DNA of 64,000 nucleotides from Acidobacteria bacterium SCN 69-37. Lineage in GTDB: Bacteria > Acidobacteriota > Vicinamibacteria > Vicinamibacterales > SCN-69-37. Shown here piece by piece: positions 16,796 to 26,959 of the stretch (positions are counted from its first letter, which is position 1; each line of letters begins with the position of its first letter). Below the pieces are notes generated by a model that saw only the letters and a program-made list of their open reading frames with translations, did not search any database and had not been told where the DNA came from. The stretch is from the NCBI GenBank assembly GCA_001724025.1, contig MEDJ01000005.1:1-64000 (forward strand). Reading direction: 5' to 3'. The position numbers and the translations under genes were made by a program.

Positions 16796-16819
16796 GGGCG
16801 ACGCATGCATCGCCCCTAC
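16792..16819. terminator. Shared hairpin between the two GMC modules
   Basis: GTAGGGGCGA (16792-16801) and TCGCCCCTAC (16810-16819) make a perfect 10-bp stem. It includes the stop codons of both convergent subunit-3 genes, so a single hairpin ends both operons. Confidence 0.7.
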
Positions 16820-17394
16820 GCCAATCCCAGTTTCTCCAGCACCTCGCGCGGGGGGCCTTCCCACACCGTGGGTCGATTGCCCGTGTAGCCGAGGTCGTCG
16901 ACGCCCATGCGGCTCGACCAGAATCCGGCGGCCACGAGATCGCGCAGGCTCGTGAAAAAGCGCACGCCGTGGCTCATCTCCGGCCGCGCCTTTGCCGGAT
17001 ACGCGATGTCGTCGAGCACCTGACGGCGCTCGGCGTCCGCGCACTCGAGGAACGCCTTGTCGAAGCGGCGCCGGCACTCAGAATCGAGCCAGACGAGCCC
17101 GCCCCGCATCGGCGTCTGCCGATCGGGCTGCTCCGCGACGATGTAGTCGATGAATTCGTGAGCGCCTGAATCGGTTGCGCTGCCCGAGCGCCCGTCGCGC
17201 GGGATGATCATGTCGGCCAGTGCCCTGATCGTCGCGTCCTCGCGGTCGGTGAAGAACCGACGCTGATACGGCTGCGCTGCCTGCGCACGGGCCGCGACAT
17301 AGGCCTGCACCGTGCCCGGGGTGAACGACACGGCCGCCGCCACCGGCGCCGTGCCGAGCACCGTCAACATCGTCCGTCGATTGATCCCGCTCAT
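16816..17394 (-). CDS. Gluconate 2-dehydrogenase subunit 3 family protein (pair 2)
   Basis: 192 residues. It has a Tat signal (NRRTMLTVLGTAPVAAAVSF), and then FFTDREDATIRALADMIIPRDGRSGSA and a C-terminal FWSSRMGVDDLGYTGN, the usual ends of this subunit in bacterial GMC dehydrogenases. The ATG at 17394 is 2 bases after the stop of the upstream GMC gene, so they form one operon. It is only distantly similar to its counterpart at 16196: the two modules are not a recent duplication. The likely role is export and electron transfer partner of the FAD subunit in the periplasm. Confidence 0.88.
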   Translation of the reverse strand: MSGINRRTMLTVLGTAPVAAAVSFTPGTVQAYVAARAQAAQPYQRRFFTDREDATIRALADMIIPRDGRSGSATDSGAHEFIDYIVAEQPDRQTPMRGGLVWLDSECRRRFDKAFLECADAERRQVLDDIAYPAKARPEMSHGVRFFTSLRDLVAAGFWSSRMGVDDLGYTGNRPTVWEGPPREVLEKLGLA

Positions 17395-17396
17395 GA

Positions 17397-19106
17397 TCAG
17401 AGGCTCCCCTTGCGCCGCTCGTCCGCCAGGTACTCGGCCGTCCGCCAGGCCAGGGCCATGATCGTCCACGTCAGGTTCTTGTCGGCCTGCGAGACGAACG
17501 GCCCGCCGTCGGCCACGAAGAGGTTCTTCACGTCGTGCGCCTGGCAGTGGCTGTTGAGCACCGACGTCTTCGGATCGTTGCCCATGCGCGTGGCGCCCGC
17601 CTCGTGGATGATCAGGCCGCCCACGGCCAGTCCGTAGTCCTGGTTCGGTCCCGGCATCGTGCCCATGGGCGTCCCGCCCATCTCGGTGATGATCGACCTG
17701 AAGGTTTCCTGCATGTGCTTCGCCTGGAGCCGCTCGTGGTCGCTCCACGTGTGATTGAAGCGCAGCACCGGAATGCCCCACCTGTCGGTGACGTTCGGAT
17801 CGATCTCGCAGTAGCAGTCCTCGCGCGCCACCTGCTCGCCACGGCCGGCGAAGTTCACGAACGCCCCGTAGTAGCGCCGGTATTCCTCCTTCAGCGAGGC
17901 GCCGTATCCGCCGCCCTGGCTCATGGGGAAGTTGTGGATGCCGCCGCTGAAGCCGTAGCCCGGCATGCCGAAGCCGCCGCCGAGTTCCACGTGATAGCCG
18001 CGCGGGAATCCGAGCGCCGCGTTGTCGCCCCACCACGGGATGTACAGGTGCATCCCACCCGTCCCGTCCGAGTTGTATCGCGGGGTATCGAGGAGCGTCG
18101 GGACGAATCCGCTCACGCTCAAGCCCGTCGAGTCGGTCAGGTACCGGCCGACGACACCGCTCGAGTTGGCGAGCCCATCGGGGAACAGGGTCGACTTCGA
18201 ATTCAGCAGCAGGCGCGCCGACTCGCAGCAGCTCGCGGCGAGCACCACGACGCGCGCGCGAATCTGGTGTTCGGTATTCGATTGCGTGTCGATGTAGGAC
18301 ACGCCGGTGGCCAGACCGTCGGCGCCGACGGTCACCTCGCGCGCCATGGCATTGGCGACGATCGTCAGGCGACCGGTCTGGAGTGCCGGCGGCAGCATCA
18401 CCGACACGCTCGAGAAGTTGGAATGTGTCGAACAGCCGCGGCCGCACTGGCCGCAGTAATGGCAGGCCGGACGGCCGTTGATCGACTGCGTGAGAATCGA
18501 GAGCCGCGACGGCACGACCGGGATCTTCATGCGGTCGCACGCCCGCTTGATCAGCAACTCGTGCGCGCGCGGGGCAGGCGGCGGCTGGAAGACGCCATCC
18601 GGTTCGTTGTGCAATCCGGTCTCGCGGGCGTGATTGGTGCCGAAGATGCCGACGAAGCTGTCGAGCTTGTCGTAGTACGGCTTCATCTCGTCGTAGGTAA
18701 CCGGCCAGTCGTCGCCCAGGCCGTCAATCGACCTGCGACGGAAGTCGTCCGGACCGAACCGCAGTGAGATGCGGCCCCAGTGGTGCGTCCGTCCGCCGAG
18801 CATCCGGCCGCGGAACCATCGCCACGCGCCGCGCCCCACGGTGTAGGGCTCGCCCTCGATGTCCCATCCTCCGAGGCAGCCGTCATACACGCCGAACGGC
18901 TTGCGATCGCCGCCCCATCCACGCGTGGGCGACTCGTAGTTCCAGGCGAACATCGCGCTGTCGGTCGCCGAATCCCACATCGGTCCGCCCTCGAGCATCA
19001 CGACGTCGGCGCCGGCCTCGGTCAGAACCTTGGCGGTAGTCCCGCCGCCCGCGCCCGATCCGACGATGCAGACGTCGTAGACCTTTGGTGAACGGATGAT
19101 TTGCAT
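17397..19106 (-). CDS. GMC family FAD-dependent oxidoreductase (pair 2)
   Basis: 569 residues. FAD fold GSGAGGG at 16-22, with VMLEGG. The Cys-rich segment HYCGQCGRGCSTHS resembles that of the pair-1 enzyme. The C-terminal GMC signature is HEAGATRMGNDPKTSVLN and ADKNLTWTIMALAWR; the usual NP before the last helix is NL here. It is probably exported through its subunit-3 partner and oxidises sugar or sugar-alcohol substrates. The substrate cannot be told. The start ATG at 19106 gives MQIIRSPKVYDVCIVGSG, a normal beginning. Confidence 0.92.
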   Translation of the reverse strand: MQIIRSPKVYDVCIVGSGAGGGTTAKVLTEAGADVVMLEGGPMWDSATDSAMFAWNYESPTRGWGGDRKPFGVYDGCLGGWDIEGEPYTVGRGAWRWFRGRMLGGRTHHWGRISLRFGPDDFRRRSIDGLGDDWPVTYDEMKPYYDKLDSFVGIFGTNHARETGLHNEPDGVFQPPPAPRAHELLIKRACDRMKIPVVPSRLSILTQSINGRPACHYCGQCGRGCSTHSNFSSVSVMLPPALQTGRLTIVANAMAREVTVGADGLATGVSYIDTQSNTEHQIRARVVVLAASCCESARLLLNSKSTLFPDGLANSSGVVGRYLTDSTGLSVSGFVPTLLDTPRYNSDGTGGMHLYIPWWGDNAALGFPRGYHVELGGGFGMPGYGFSGGIHNFPMSQGGGYGASLKEEYRRYYGAFVNFAGRGEQVAREDCYCEIDPNVTDRWGIPVLRFNHTWSDHERLQAKHMQETFRSIITEMGGTPMGTMPGPNQDYGLAVGGLIIHEAGATRMGNDPKTSVLNSHCQAHDVKNLFVADGGPFVSQADKNLTWTIMALAWRTAEYLADERRKGSL

Positions 19107-19274
19107 AGCGCCTCAGGGATGGCAGACGCGTGGGGATCCCGGCACGACGCTGGACCGGCCCTGGTCCGAACGGCCGATCGGGCGCACGTGCGCCCGCTTG
19201 CCGGAACGCCCCCCGCTGACTGTCATCGTGGTGTGCGCATGTTAGCACGGCACCCGAGCGGCTATGCTGGCCTC

Positions 19275-21860
19275 GTGCGCGCCCACGCCGCCTTCGTCGT
19301 CCTGGCCCTGCTCGTCGCCACGGGCGACGCGCCCCGCGCGCAGATCCTGCCGGCCGATGGTGCCGCGCCCCTCATCGCGCGCCTGACCGAGGCACTCGAG
19401 ACACGCACCGTCGATCGCCTGCTCGACGAGATCGCGCCGCACCTGCCTGCGGACGAACGACGCTGGCTGATCGGCATGGCGCCCCCGACCGCGACGGCCC
19501 CGACAGTCATTCTCCACCCACGCGCCCGCACCGCCGACGCCCTCGCGGTCGATGCCATGGTGATCCGCGACACCCGCGCCACGGTTGCGAGCTGGCGCTT
19601 CGGCCTGGCGACGACGGCAGGGACCGTAACGCTGACGTCGGTCATCGAGACGGCGCGCTTCGACGACCTGGTACGCCTCGACCTCGCTCCGCAGCCGCTC
19701 GCCGTGCGCGATCTGACGATCCAGGCACCCGACTTCGAACTGACGCTCGCGTCCGGCATGGCCTTCGCCAGCAGCGTCGATGGCGCGTACAGCGCGCTCG
19801 TGCTGCTCGGCCGCTCGTCGATCCGCTTCGCGCCCCGCGGCGCCACCGAACAGGGGCAACTCCGGATCTTCACCGGCACGCCCGGCCTGGCGGTGACGTC
19901 GGACGAGGTCTTCGTCCGTATCAATCCGCTCGATTCCGGCACGACGGTTCGCGGCACCTTCACGCCGCTGACGCGTGCGGCCGACGACGCGCGGGTGCGG
20001 GCCGCCCGGATCTTCGACGAGCGCGTGGCGCTGGGCCACGTCGTCGATTCCGGCCTCGCGGCGCCGGGCCGCTGGGGCCTGGCCCCCGTGCAGGACAGTC
20101 TGTTCGTCGACTTCCGGACGCGCCGGCACGGCTGGTTGACCTACACGCGCACGCCGAACGCCGCCGAGGACGTGTCACTCGCGCAGGGGGCCCGCCGCCT
20201 GCAGATTGCGCGCTACTCGTCCCGCCCCCCGATGCGGGACGCCTCACGCCTGTCCGTGACTGTGCGGGATCAGCCGCTCGCACACACCGATCTCGACGTG
20301 GCCTTCGATCCCGATCGTCAGTGGCTGCACGGGCGTGTCTCGCTGCGCCTCCACGTGTCGGCGGACACGCCCGCCATTCCCCTGCGGCTGGCGGCGGCCC
20401 TGCGCGTCACCTCGATCATGTCCCCGCAGCTCGGCCCCCTGCTTTTCGTACGGTCGGCCGCTGACGAGGCGGTTGTCGGTCTGCCGCGTCGCCACGACGA
20501 CACGCCGGTGACGATCGTCATCGACTTCGAGGGCACGCTGCCGCCGCACGTCCTCGACGACGACACGCCGACGGCGAGACGCGCCGCCGATCTGCCCGAC
20601 GCGCTGGGCGTCGAGCCGCGGTTCCTGTACAGCGGCGCCATTGCGTGGTATCCGCAGCCGGTCGCGGCCGGCTACGCCACGGCGACCATGCGCGTCACGG
20701 TACCGGCCACCTTCGATGTGGTCGCCACCGGTGAGCGCCGCGCCGATCGGATCTCGTCCGTGTCCGATGCCGTACCGGGCAGCGCGCAACGACCGGCCAG
20801 GACCGTGGCATTCAACGCCGACCGGCCCGTGCGGTATCTGGCCTTTGTCGTCGCCCGGATGACGACCGATGCCGCGCCGCGCCCCGCAGAGCCCGGGCAG
20901 CCTGTGGTCCACGTCGTCCCGGGACCCGGCGCCAGGCTCTCGCAGGAACCCACACCGGACCGCGTCAGCGCCATCATCCGCTACTACACCGACCTGCTCG
21001 GTGGCCCCGCGTATCCGACGTTCACTGCCGTGTCCCTGCGCGATCACCTGCCCGGTGGCCACAGTCCCGCGTATTTTGCCCTGGTGAACACGCCGGTGCC
21101 GACCACGCCGTACGTGTGGGATCGCGATCCGCTCGCGTTCACGGATGAACCGGACTTCTTCCTCGCGCACGAGATCGCGCACCAGTGGTTCGGCCAGTCC
21201 GTCGCCGGTCGCGATTATCACGAGCAGTGGATCAGCGAAGGCTTCGCGCAGTACCTGGCGTGGATGTACGTCACGTCTGTCCGCGGCGATCAGGCCGGCC
21301 AGCGCCTGCTCGAGCGCATGCGCGCCTCGATCGCGGGTCTGGAGGCAGAGGGCCCGATCAGGCTCGGCCCGCGGCTCGGCCACCTGCGCGGCGACAGGCG
21401 CGTGCAGCGCGCGCTCGTGTACAACAAGGGCGCGCTCGTGCTCCACATGCTCCGTCGTCTCATCGGCGACGACGCCTTCGTGGCCGGACTCCGCGATCTA
21501 CTCGCAAGTCACCAGTACGCGTTCGTGAGCACCGGCGACGTCGAGCGCGCCTTCCAGCGGCACACCACGCTCGCGCTCGCACGGTTCTTCGAGCGATGGA
21601 TCGATGACGCCGCCACGCCAACGCTGCGATTCTCATGGGCGCGCGAGGCCGATGGTCACGACGTGGCCATCACCGTCACCCAGGCAGAGCCCGTCTTCGA
21701 TCTCCCGCACACGGCGGTGATTCACTACGCCGATGGACGGCGCGATCGCGTGCCGGTCGCGATCACTGGTCCTACGACGCGAATCATCGTGCCCGTGGAC
21801 GGTGCCGTACGTCGCGTGGAGCTGTCGGATTCGACGATCCCGGCGCGTCTCCGGCGCTGA
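19275..21860 (+). CDS. M1 family metallopeptidase, exported
   Basis: 861 residues from the GTG at 19275. The zinc site is HEIAHQW (His632, Glu633, His636) with the third ligand Glu655 in WISEGFAQY, the gluzincin pattern of M1 aminopeptidases. The N-terminal ~330 residues are an extra domain of unknown fold, followed by the M1 beta-saddle. A signal peptide (AAFVVLALLVATGDAPRAQ) begins just after the GTG, and TATGCT (19263-19268) lies 6 bases upstream, so I prefer this start; the in-frame ATG at 19239 is the alternative. It is expected in the periplasm, trimming peptides. It is convergent with the carboxylesterase gene, 3 bases apart, with no hairpin seen. Confidence 0.9.
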   Translation: MRAHAAFVVLALLVATGDAPRAQILPADGAAPLIARLTEALETRTVDRLLDEIAPHLPADERRWLIGMAPPTATAPTVILHPRARTADALAVDAMVIRDTRATVASWRFGLATTAGTVTLTSVIETARFDDLVRLDLAPQPLAVRDLTIQAPDFELTLASGMAFASSVDGAYSALVLLGRSSIRFAPRGATEQGQLRIFTGTPGLAVTSDEVFVRINPLDSGTTVRGTFTPLTRAADDARVRAARIFDERVALGHVVDSGLAAPGRWGLAPVQDSLFVDFRTRRHGWLTYTRTPNAAEDVSLAQGARRLQIARYSSRPPMRDASRLSVTVRDQPLAHTDLDVAFDPDRQWLHGRVSLRLHVSADTPAIPLRLAAALRVTSIMSPQLGPLLFVRSAADEAVVGLPRRHDDTPVTIVIDFEGTLPPHVLDDDTPTARRAADLPDALGVEPRFLYSGAIAWYPQPVAAGYATATMRVTVPATFDVVATGERRADRISSVSDAVPGSAQRPARTVAFNADRPVRYLAFVVARMTTDAAPRPAEPGQPVVHVVPGPGARLSQEPTPDRVSAIIRYYTDLLGGPAYPTFTAVSLRDHLPGGHSPAYFALVNTPVPTTPYVWDRDPLAFTDEPDFFLAHEIAHQWFGQSVAGRDYHEQWISEGFAQYLAWMYVTSVRGDQAGQRLLERMRASIAGLEAEGPIRLGPRLGHLRGDRRVQRALVYNKGALVLHMLRRLIGDDAFVAGLRDLLASHQYAFVSTGDVERAFQRHTTLALARFFERWIDDAATPTLRFSWAREADGHDVAITVTQAEPVFDLPHTAVIHYADGRRDRVPVAITGPTTRIIVPVDGAVRRVELSDSTIPARLRR

Positions 21861-21863
21861 GAC

Positions 21864-23600
21864 TCAGCTCTCGAACAGCTCCCGCGCCTCGCGATCGCCA
21901 TTGCGGCTGACCATGCACCTGTTGTCGAACACCATCGTCGGACAGTCCGCGTCGGTGAAGATCGGCCAGGCCGGCAGGTCTGGATGATCCGGCGAGCCCG
22001 TGTGCGCGAAGGCGATCCAGGCGTTGGCCATCTGGGCTTCGAGCGTCCGGGCGTCGCCGCCTCCGCCCGTCATCGCCGCGCACCTGTCGGCGTTGGCGAA
22101 CACGAACGGCAGTTCGGCACAGTGATACGCGCGCGGCCGGCCGTCGAGCACAGGGGTGGTCCACTGGAAGAGATAGAGGAACGCCGGTGCGCTGCGCTGT
22201 GCCGCCTTGAGCGACGCCTGGCGCACGGCGTTGATCCGCCACGACAGGCCCGATGCACGACACACGATCTCGGCCGGTGAGATGCCGCGCACCTTCTGCT
22301 GGAACAGATCGATGATGGCCTGCGCCTTCTCGCCGTACGACGCGGACAGTCGCGCCTGCGCCTCCTCGAAACTCATCGCGTCGAGCGCGGGATCGCCGGA
22401 CTGGACGCTGTTCCCGAACTCGTGCAGCGTGGTGCCGATGATCATCGGCACGGCCGCCGTCACCTCGGGGGCAGCCGAATTCCAGACCGGCTCGGGCACG
22501 GCGCGACCATCGACCGTCGGTCCCCAGTTGATGGCTCCCGGCGTACCCGGTGGCGGTGTCACCGGCTGCAGCCGCTGTCGCGCGCGGAGCCCCGCACGGA
22601 TGATCTCGTCGACGGCGACGTGCTGCAGGCGATCGACCGACGCGCGGCCGATCCCGAGCTCGCGCAGGGTCGCGTCGGCCAGCGCCGCCGACTGGTCCGG
22701 CGTCGCCTGCCGCATGATCGATCCGCTCTGCACGATCGCCCGGTGAAACAGGCCACGCGCGGCCGGCATGCCCATCAGCGTGCTGATCTTGCCGCCGCCA
22801 CCCGACTGGCCGAACACGGTGACGTTCGACGGATCGCCACCGAAGCGATCGATGTTGTCGCGCACCCACTCGAGCGCCGCAATGATGTCGAGCTGGCCGA
22901 GGTTGGCGGCGTCGGCCCATCGCGCGCCATAGCCGATCAGGTTCATGTACCCGAGCGGCCCCAGCCGATGATTCAGGCTCACGACGACGACATCGCCGCG
23001 ACGCGCGAGGCTCTCGCCGTCGTACATCCGCAGTTCGCCGGCCGATCCGCTCGTATAGTCGCCGCCATGGATCCAGACCATGACGGGACGCCTGTTGATC
23101 GCATCGAGCCCCGGCGTCCAGACATTGACGCACAGGCAATCCTCGCCGGGACGGCCGTCGTCCCACTCGAACATGAAGGCTTCCTCGTCGTGGCTCCAAC
23201 CCGCCCGTCGTCCCTCCGGCACGTGGAAGGGCTGCGGACACGCGAGGCCCAGCGCCATGGCGCTGCGCACGCCGTCCCACGGCTCGGGAATGACGGGAGG
23301 CACGAAGCTGTTCGCCCCGGCCGTCGATGCGGCGTACGGCACGCCCTTGAACGTGAAGATGCCCTGGCGCACGAACCCTCGTACGCGGCCCGACCGGGTC
23401 TCGACCGTGTTGCCGTCGTTGGGCGCGACGATGATCGGGCCGCTCGTCGCGGCCGGTACCGCCGGTGACGACGACGGCTCGGATGACGCGCAGGCGCCGG
23501 CGAGAAGTGGCACGGCGGCGCCTCCGGCCAGCGTCGCCGTCTGCCTGAACCAGTCGCGCCGGTCCAGACGATCCGGCCGTTCGGGTGTACGTGCGGACAT
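21864..23600 (-). CDS. Type-B carboxylesterase/lipase family protein, exported
   Basis: 578 residues. Alpha/beta hydrolase with the nucleophile elbow FGQSGGGG (Ser266), oxyanion region VMVWIHGGDY and EDCLCVNVW. The likely acid is Glu in TTLHEFG, and the likely catalytic His is in AYHCAELPFVF. The N-terminus has a Tat-like DRRDWFRQTATLAGG followed by LLAGAC, so it may be a Tat-exported lipoprotein. It hydrolyses carboxylic esters (p-nitrobenzyl esterase-like). The substrate is unknown. It lies near oxidoreductases acting on organic compounds. Confidence 0.9.
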   Translation of the reverse strand: MSARTPERPDRLDRRDWFRQTATLAGGAAVPLLAGACASSEPSSSPAVPAATSGPIIVAPNDGNTVETRSGRVRGFVRQGIFTFKGVPYAASTAGANSFVPPVIPEPWDGVRSAMALGLACPQPFHVPEGRRAGWSHDEEAFMFEWDDGRPGEDCLCVNVWTPGLDAINRRPVMVWIHGGDYTSGSAGELRMYDGESLARRGDVVVVSLNHRLGPLGYMNLIGYGARWADAANLGQLDIIAALEWVRDNIDRFGGDPSNVTVFGQSGGGGKISTLMGMPAARGLFHRAIVQSGSIMRQATPDQSAALADATLRELGIGRASVDRLQHVAVDEIIRAGLRARQRLQPVTPPPGTPGAINWGPTVDGRAVPEPVWNSAAPEVTAAVPMIIGTTLHEFGNSVQSGDPALDAMSFEEAQARLSASYGEKAQAIIDLFQQKVRGISPAEIVCRASGLSWRINAVRQASLKAAQRSAPAFLYLFQWTTPVLDGRPRAYHCAELPFVFANADRCAAMTGGGGDARTLEAQMANAWIAFAHTGSPDHPDLPAWPIFTDADCPTMVFDNRCMVSRNGDREARELFES

Positions 23601-23707
23601 GAGAGCCTCCGACGTGCTGACTATAAACGCGGATCGCTACCGTGCGTCACGGCGGCGATGTCGCTGGCTGGCAGGCCCGTACGTGCGGACGCGTGAGACG
23701 GAGGCGC

Positions 23708-25807
23708 TTACGGCTGCGGAAGCGCGAACGCGACGTACATGCCGCCCGACGGTCCCGTCGTCTTGCCGCTGCCCGCGGCGACGACGATGAACTGGCGGCC
23801 GTTCACCTCGTAGACCGCGGGTGTGGCGTTGCCGGAGAACGGCATGACCGTCTCGTACAGCAGTGTGCCCGTCGCCTTGTCGTACGCGCGGAACTTGCGA
23901 TCGTGGTTCGAGGCCGCGATGAACAGCAGCCCGCCGGCCGTCACCACCGGACCGCCGTAGTTCTCGCTGCCGGTGTTCGTCAGGCCCTCTGCGACGAGTT
24001 CCGGGTATTCGCCGAACGGAATCGACCAGCGGTACTCGCCGGTGTTGAGATCGATGGCGTTGAGCGTGCCCCAGGGCGGCGCCGTGGCGGGATAGCCGTC
24101 GGGATCGAGGAACTTCCGATAGCCCGTGAAGCGATACGGCAAATCATCAGGCGATTGGCCGCTCGGCCCGGCGGGTCCGTGCTGGCCGGTGACCAGGTAA
24201 TCGGCAATGGCCGCGGTGGCCTGCGGCCCCAGGTTCGGGAATCCCGGCATGCGCCCGGCCCCCTGCTGGATGGTCGTCCGGATCGCGCTGGCGGTGCGGC
24301 GCTGCCCGATGTCGACGAGCGACGGAATCGACGGCGGCGTACCGCGCAGGTCGTCGCGATGACAGCTCGCACACTCGCGGAGATACACGTCACGCGAGCT
24401 CTGCCCCACGTTGTTCGGCGCCAGCCCGCCGGTCCACGCCAGATCGTTCGCGTTCACGTAGAGCACACCCGTCGTCGGATCGCCTGCCGATCCCCCCCAC
24501 TCCGCCCCGCCGTCGAACCCAGGGAACACCACCGTCTGGCGGTCGAGGCCGAGCGGCACGAACTGGCCCTCGCTGCGGAACGTCTGGAACTGCTCGCGGG
24601 CCCACGCCGCACTCGCGGGCGTGCGCGTCGTCAACAGATCGGCTGTCAACTGCTGCCTGGCGAACGGACGCGGCAGGAGCGGAATCGGCTGCGTGGCCGC
24701 GGTGGCCTCGCCGGGCACGTCACTGGCCGGAAAGGGCCGCTCCTCGATCGGGAACAGCGGCGCACCGGTCTCGCGATCGAACACGAACACATAGCCGTGC
24801 TTCGTTGTCTGCGCCACGGCATCGATCCGCCGGCCGTTCCGCTCGACGGTGATCAGCGTCGGTGGCGACGGCAGATCACGATCCCAGATGTCGTGGTGGA
24901 CGAACTGAAAGTGCCAGCGACGCTCGCCCGTGGCAGCGTCGAGCGCCAGCAGCGAATTCGCGAACAGGTTGTCGCCGAGTCGATTCGCCCCGTAGAAGTC
25001 GGAGGCTGCCGATCCGGTCGGCACGTAGACGAGGCCCCGGGCTTCGTCGAGCGCCATCCCGGCCCAGCTGTTGGCGCCGCCATTGACGCGGTACGACTCG
25101 GGCGACCACGTCTCGGCCCCGAATTCACCAGGCACGGGGATCGTGCGGAACCGCCAGCGCTGCGCCCCCGTACGCACGTCGAACGCGCGGATGTCGCCAG
25201 GTGAGGCGGGCAGCCCCTCCGATACACGACCGCCGACGATCACCAGGTCGCGATAGACGACGCCCGGCGACGTGAGCCGCACGCTCTGTTGATCGCGCGG
25301 GCGCTCCAGCCCGTCGCGCAGATCGATGCGCCCGGCGGTGCCAAAGCTTTCGATCGGCCGGCCCGTGCGCGCGTCGATCGCATACAGATACTGATCGACA
25401 GCCGAGAACAAGCGCTGGTCCGTGCCATCGGTCCAGTACATGAATCCGCGATTGGGGCCCTGCCCGTGCAGGCCCGAATCGAAGGTCCACCTCGCCTGCC
25501 CCGTCGCCCCATCGAGGGCCACGGTCTTGTGCGTGGGCGTGTAGACAAAGACCACGCCATCCACCACGAGTGGCTGCGTCTGCAGCCCGCCGGCCTCGCC
25601 GCTGTCCCAGGTCCAGGCAACCTGGAGGTTCTTCACGTTGTTGCGATTGATCTGATCGAGACTCGAGTAGCGGAGCTGCTCGGGCCCGCCGCCGTACCCG
25701 GACCAGGTGCGGTAGTCGCGTTCAGGCGCGCGGCGGAGGGTCGCAACGATCAGGACACCCGCCAGGATGACGATGGCGATGACGACAACGGGCACGAGTC
25801 GCTTCAT
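23708..25807 (-). CDS. PQQ-dependent dehydrogenase with embedded cytochrome c domain
   Basis: 699 residues from the ATG at 25807. One N-terminal membrane anchor (VVVIAIVILAGVLIVATL) leads to an eight-bladed quinoprotein propeller (YRTWSGYGGGPEQLRYSS, VFVYTPTHKTVALD, HHDIWDRDLPSPP). A haem-binding CASCH (Cys479, Cys482, His483) sits in an insert within the propeller before the last blades (GGPVVTAGGLLFIAAS). It oxidises an alcohol or aldose in the periplasm and passes electrons through its haem c to the respiratory chain. The 48 bases between an in-frame upstream ATG (25855) and 25807 would add residues before the membrane helix, so I use the inner ATG. No clear SD precedes it. Confidence 0.92.
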   Translation of the reverse strand: MKRLVPVVVIAIVILAGVLIVATLRRAPERDYRTWSGYGGGPEQLRYSSLDQINRNNVKNLQVAWTWDSGEAGGLQTQPLVVDGVVFVYTPTHKTVALDGATGQARWTFDSGLHGQGPNRGFMYWTDGTDQRLFSAVDQYLYAIDARTGRPIESFGTAGRIDLRDGLERPRDQQSVRLTSPGVVYRDLVIVGGRVSEGLPASPGDIRAFDVRTGAQRWRFRTIPVPGEFGAETWSPESYRVNGGANSWAGMALDEARGLVYVPTGSAASDFYGANRLGDNLFANSLLALDAATGERRWHFQFVHHDIWDRDLPSPPTLITVERNGRRIDAVAQTTKHGYVFVFDRETGAPLFPIEERPFPASDVPGEATAATQPIPLLPRPFARQQLTADLLTTRTPASAAWAREQFQTFRSEGQFVPLGLDRQTVVFPGFDGGAEWGGSAGDPTTGVLYVNANDLAWTGGLAPNNVGQSSRDVYLRECASCHRDDLRGTPPSIPSLVDIGQRRTASAIRTTIQQGAGRMPGFPNLGPQATAAIADYLVTGQHGPAGPSGQSPDDLPYRFTGYRKFLDPDGYPATAPPWGTLNAIDLNTGEYRWSIPFGEYPELVAEGLTNTGSENYGGPVVTAGGLLFIAASNHDRKFRAYDKATGTLLYETVMPFSGNATPAVYEVNGRQFIVVAAGSGKTTGPSGGMYVAFALPQP

Positions 25808-25966
25808 AGGAGGATCCGGATGGCCTATGGTAGCGGTGTCTGCCCGTTCTGGCACTCACTGGCGCGTGGTCCGACGCTCACCCGCCGCTCACCAGGCAAA
25901 TGCCGCGTGGCCATCGACTTGGAGCGGCGGCGTCTGGAGGGTGCGCACGCCGTCGACGCGAGGTCC

Positions 25967-26959
25967 CTACGTCGTCTGCTGGCGAATCGTGGCGTAGACC
26001 TGATCCATGAGCCGCTGATCTTCCAGCGCGCGCTCGAGGCTCATCTCCGGCTGGCCGCCCCGGCGGATCGACGCTGCGAAGTCCGCGTACATCGCGCGGT
26101 AGCCACGAATGTCCCTGAAGCCGGGCATCATCAGCCGCGGCCCCCGCCGGCCGCGTGCGAGCAGCACCACGCCGTTGGACTCGAACGAGATGACGCCCTT
26201 GCGCCCCATCAGCTTGGAAATGCGCAGCCCACGGAAGAGCGACGGGATCTCCCGCGAGTAGTAGAGCGAACCAACGGCGCCGTTGTCGTAGGCGAACGAC
26301 ACGAGCATGCTCTTCACGCGCCTGTCCGGCCCCTCGTGCGACGGCGCGGGCTGGAACCCGTGGATCGTCGTGATGCGCGGCCCGAGACTGCCGGCAATGT
26401 GCAGCCAGTGGATCCCTTCCTCGAAGAAGGCATCGCCGCCGGCCATGCTCTCGTCATTGCGCCAGTCATCGGCGGTCTTCAGCCGCAGCGCCACCGTCAT
26501 GAAGTGCCCGAACACCATCTCGCCGATCGTGTCGTCGGCCAGCAGGCGCCGCAGGCAGATGGCCAGCGGTTTGTAGTGATCGTTCTCGCCGACGAGCACG
26601 GTGCGACCGGCCTGATCGCGCTGCGCCATGACCGAGAGATAGTCCTCGGTGCGCAGGAACGCCGGCTTCTCGACGAGCACGTGCTTGCCGGCCGCCAGCG
26701 CGCGTTCGGTGAGGTCGAGATGGAAACGTGGCGGAATCGCGATGACGACGGCGTCCACGCCGGGATCGGCGATCGCTTCTTCGTAGCTGCCGTAGGCCTT
26801 CCGTCCCCCGAACCGGCGGCGGAATTCCTCAGACTTGGCGCGGTCTCGACTGGCGTAGCTGGGGACGATCGTGCCCGACAGCGCTCCCTTCAGGTAGGGG
26901 CTGTGGACCCCGGTGATGAATCCACACCCGAGGAACGCAACATGTAAGGGCTCAGACAT
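25967..26959 (-). CDS. Gfo/Idh/MocA family oxidoreductase
   Basis: 330 residues. The NAD(P)-binding Rossmann fold begins VAFLGCGFITGVHSPYL, the catalytic EKP lies in HVLVEKPAF, and the central domain has GGDAFFEEGIHWLHIAGSLG with the usual GIH motif. It has no signal peptide: cytoplasmic. It acts on sugars, inositols or related polyols; the exact substrate cannot be told. An in-frame start at 26995 adds 12 residues that do not belong to the fold, so the ATG at 26959 is used. Confidence 0.9.
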   Translation of the reverse strand: MSEPLHVAFLGCGFITGVHSPYLKGALSGTIVPSYASRDRAKSEEFRRRFGGRKAYGSYEEAIADPGVDAVVIAIPPRFHLDLTERALAAGKHVLVEKPAFLRTEDYLSVMAQRDQAGRTVLVGENDHYKPLAICLRRLLADDTIGEMVFGHFMTVALRLKTADDWRNDESMAGGDAFFEEGIHWLHIAGSLGPRITTIHGFQPAPSHEGPDRRVKSMLVSFAYDNGAVGSLYYSREIPSLFRGLRISKLMGRKGVISFESNGVVLLARGRRGPRLMMPGFRDIRGYRAMYADFAASIRRGGQPEMSLERALEDQRLMDQVYATIRQQTT

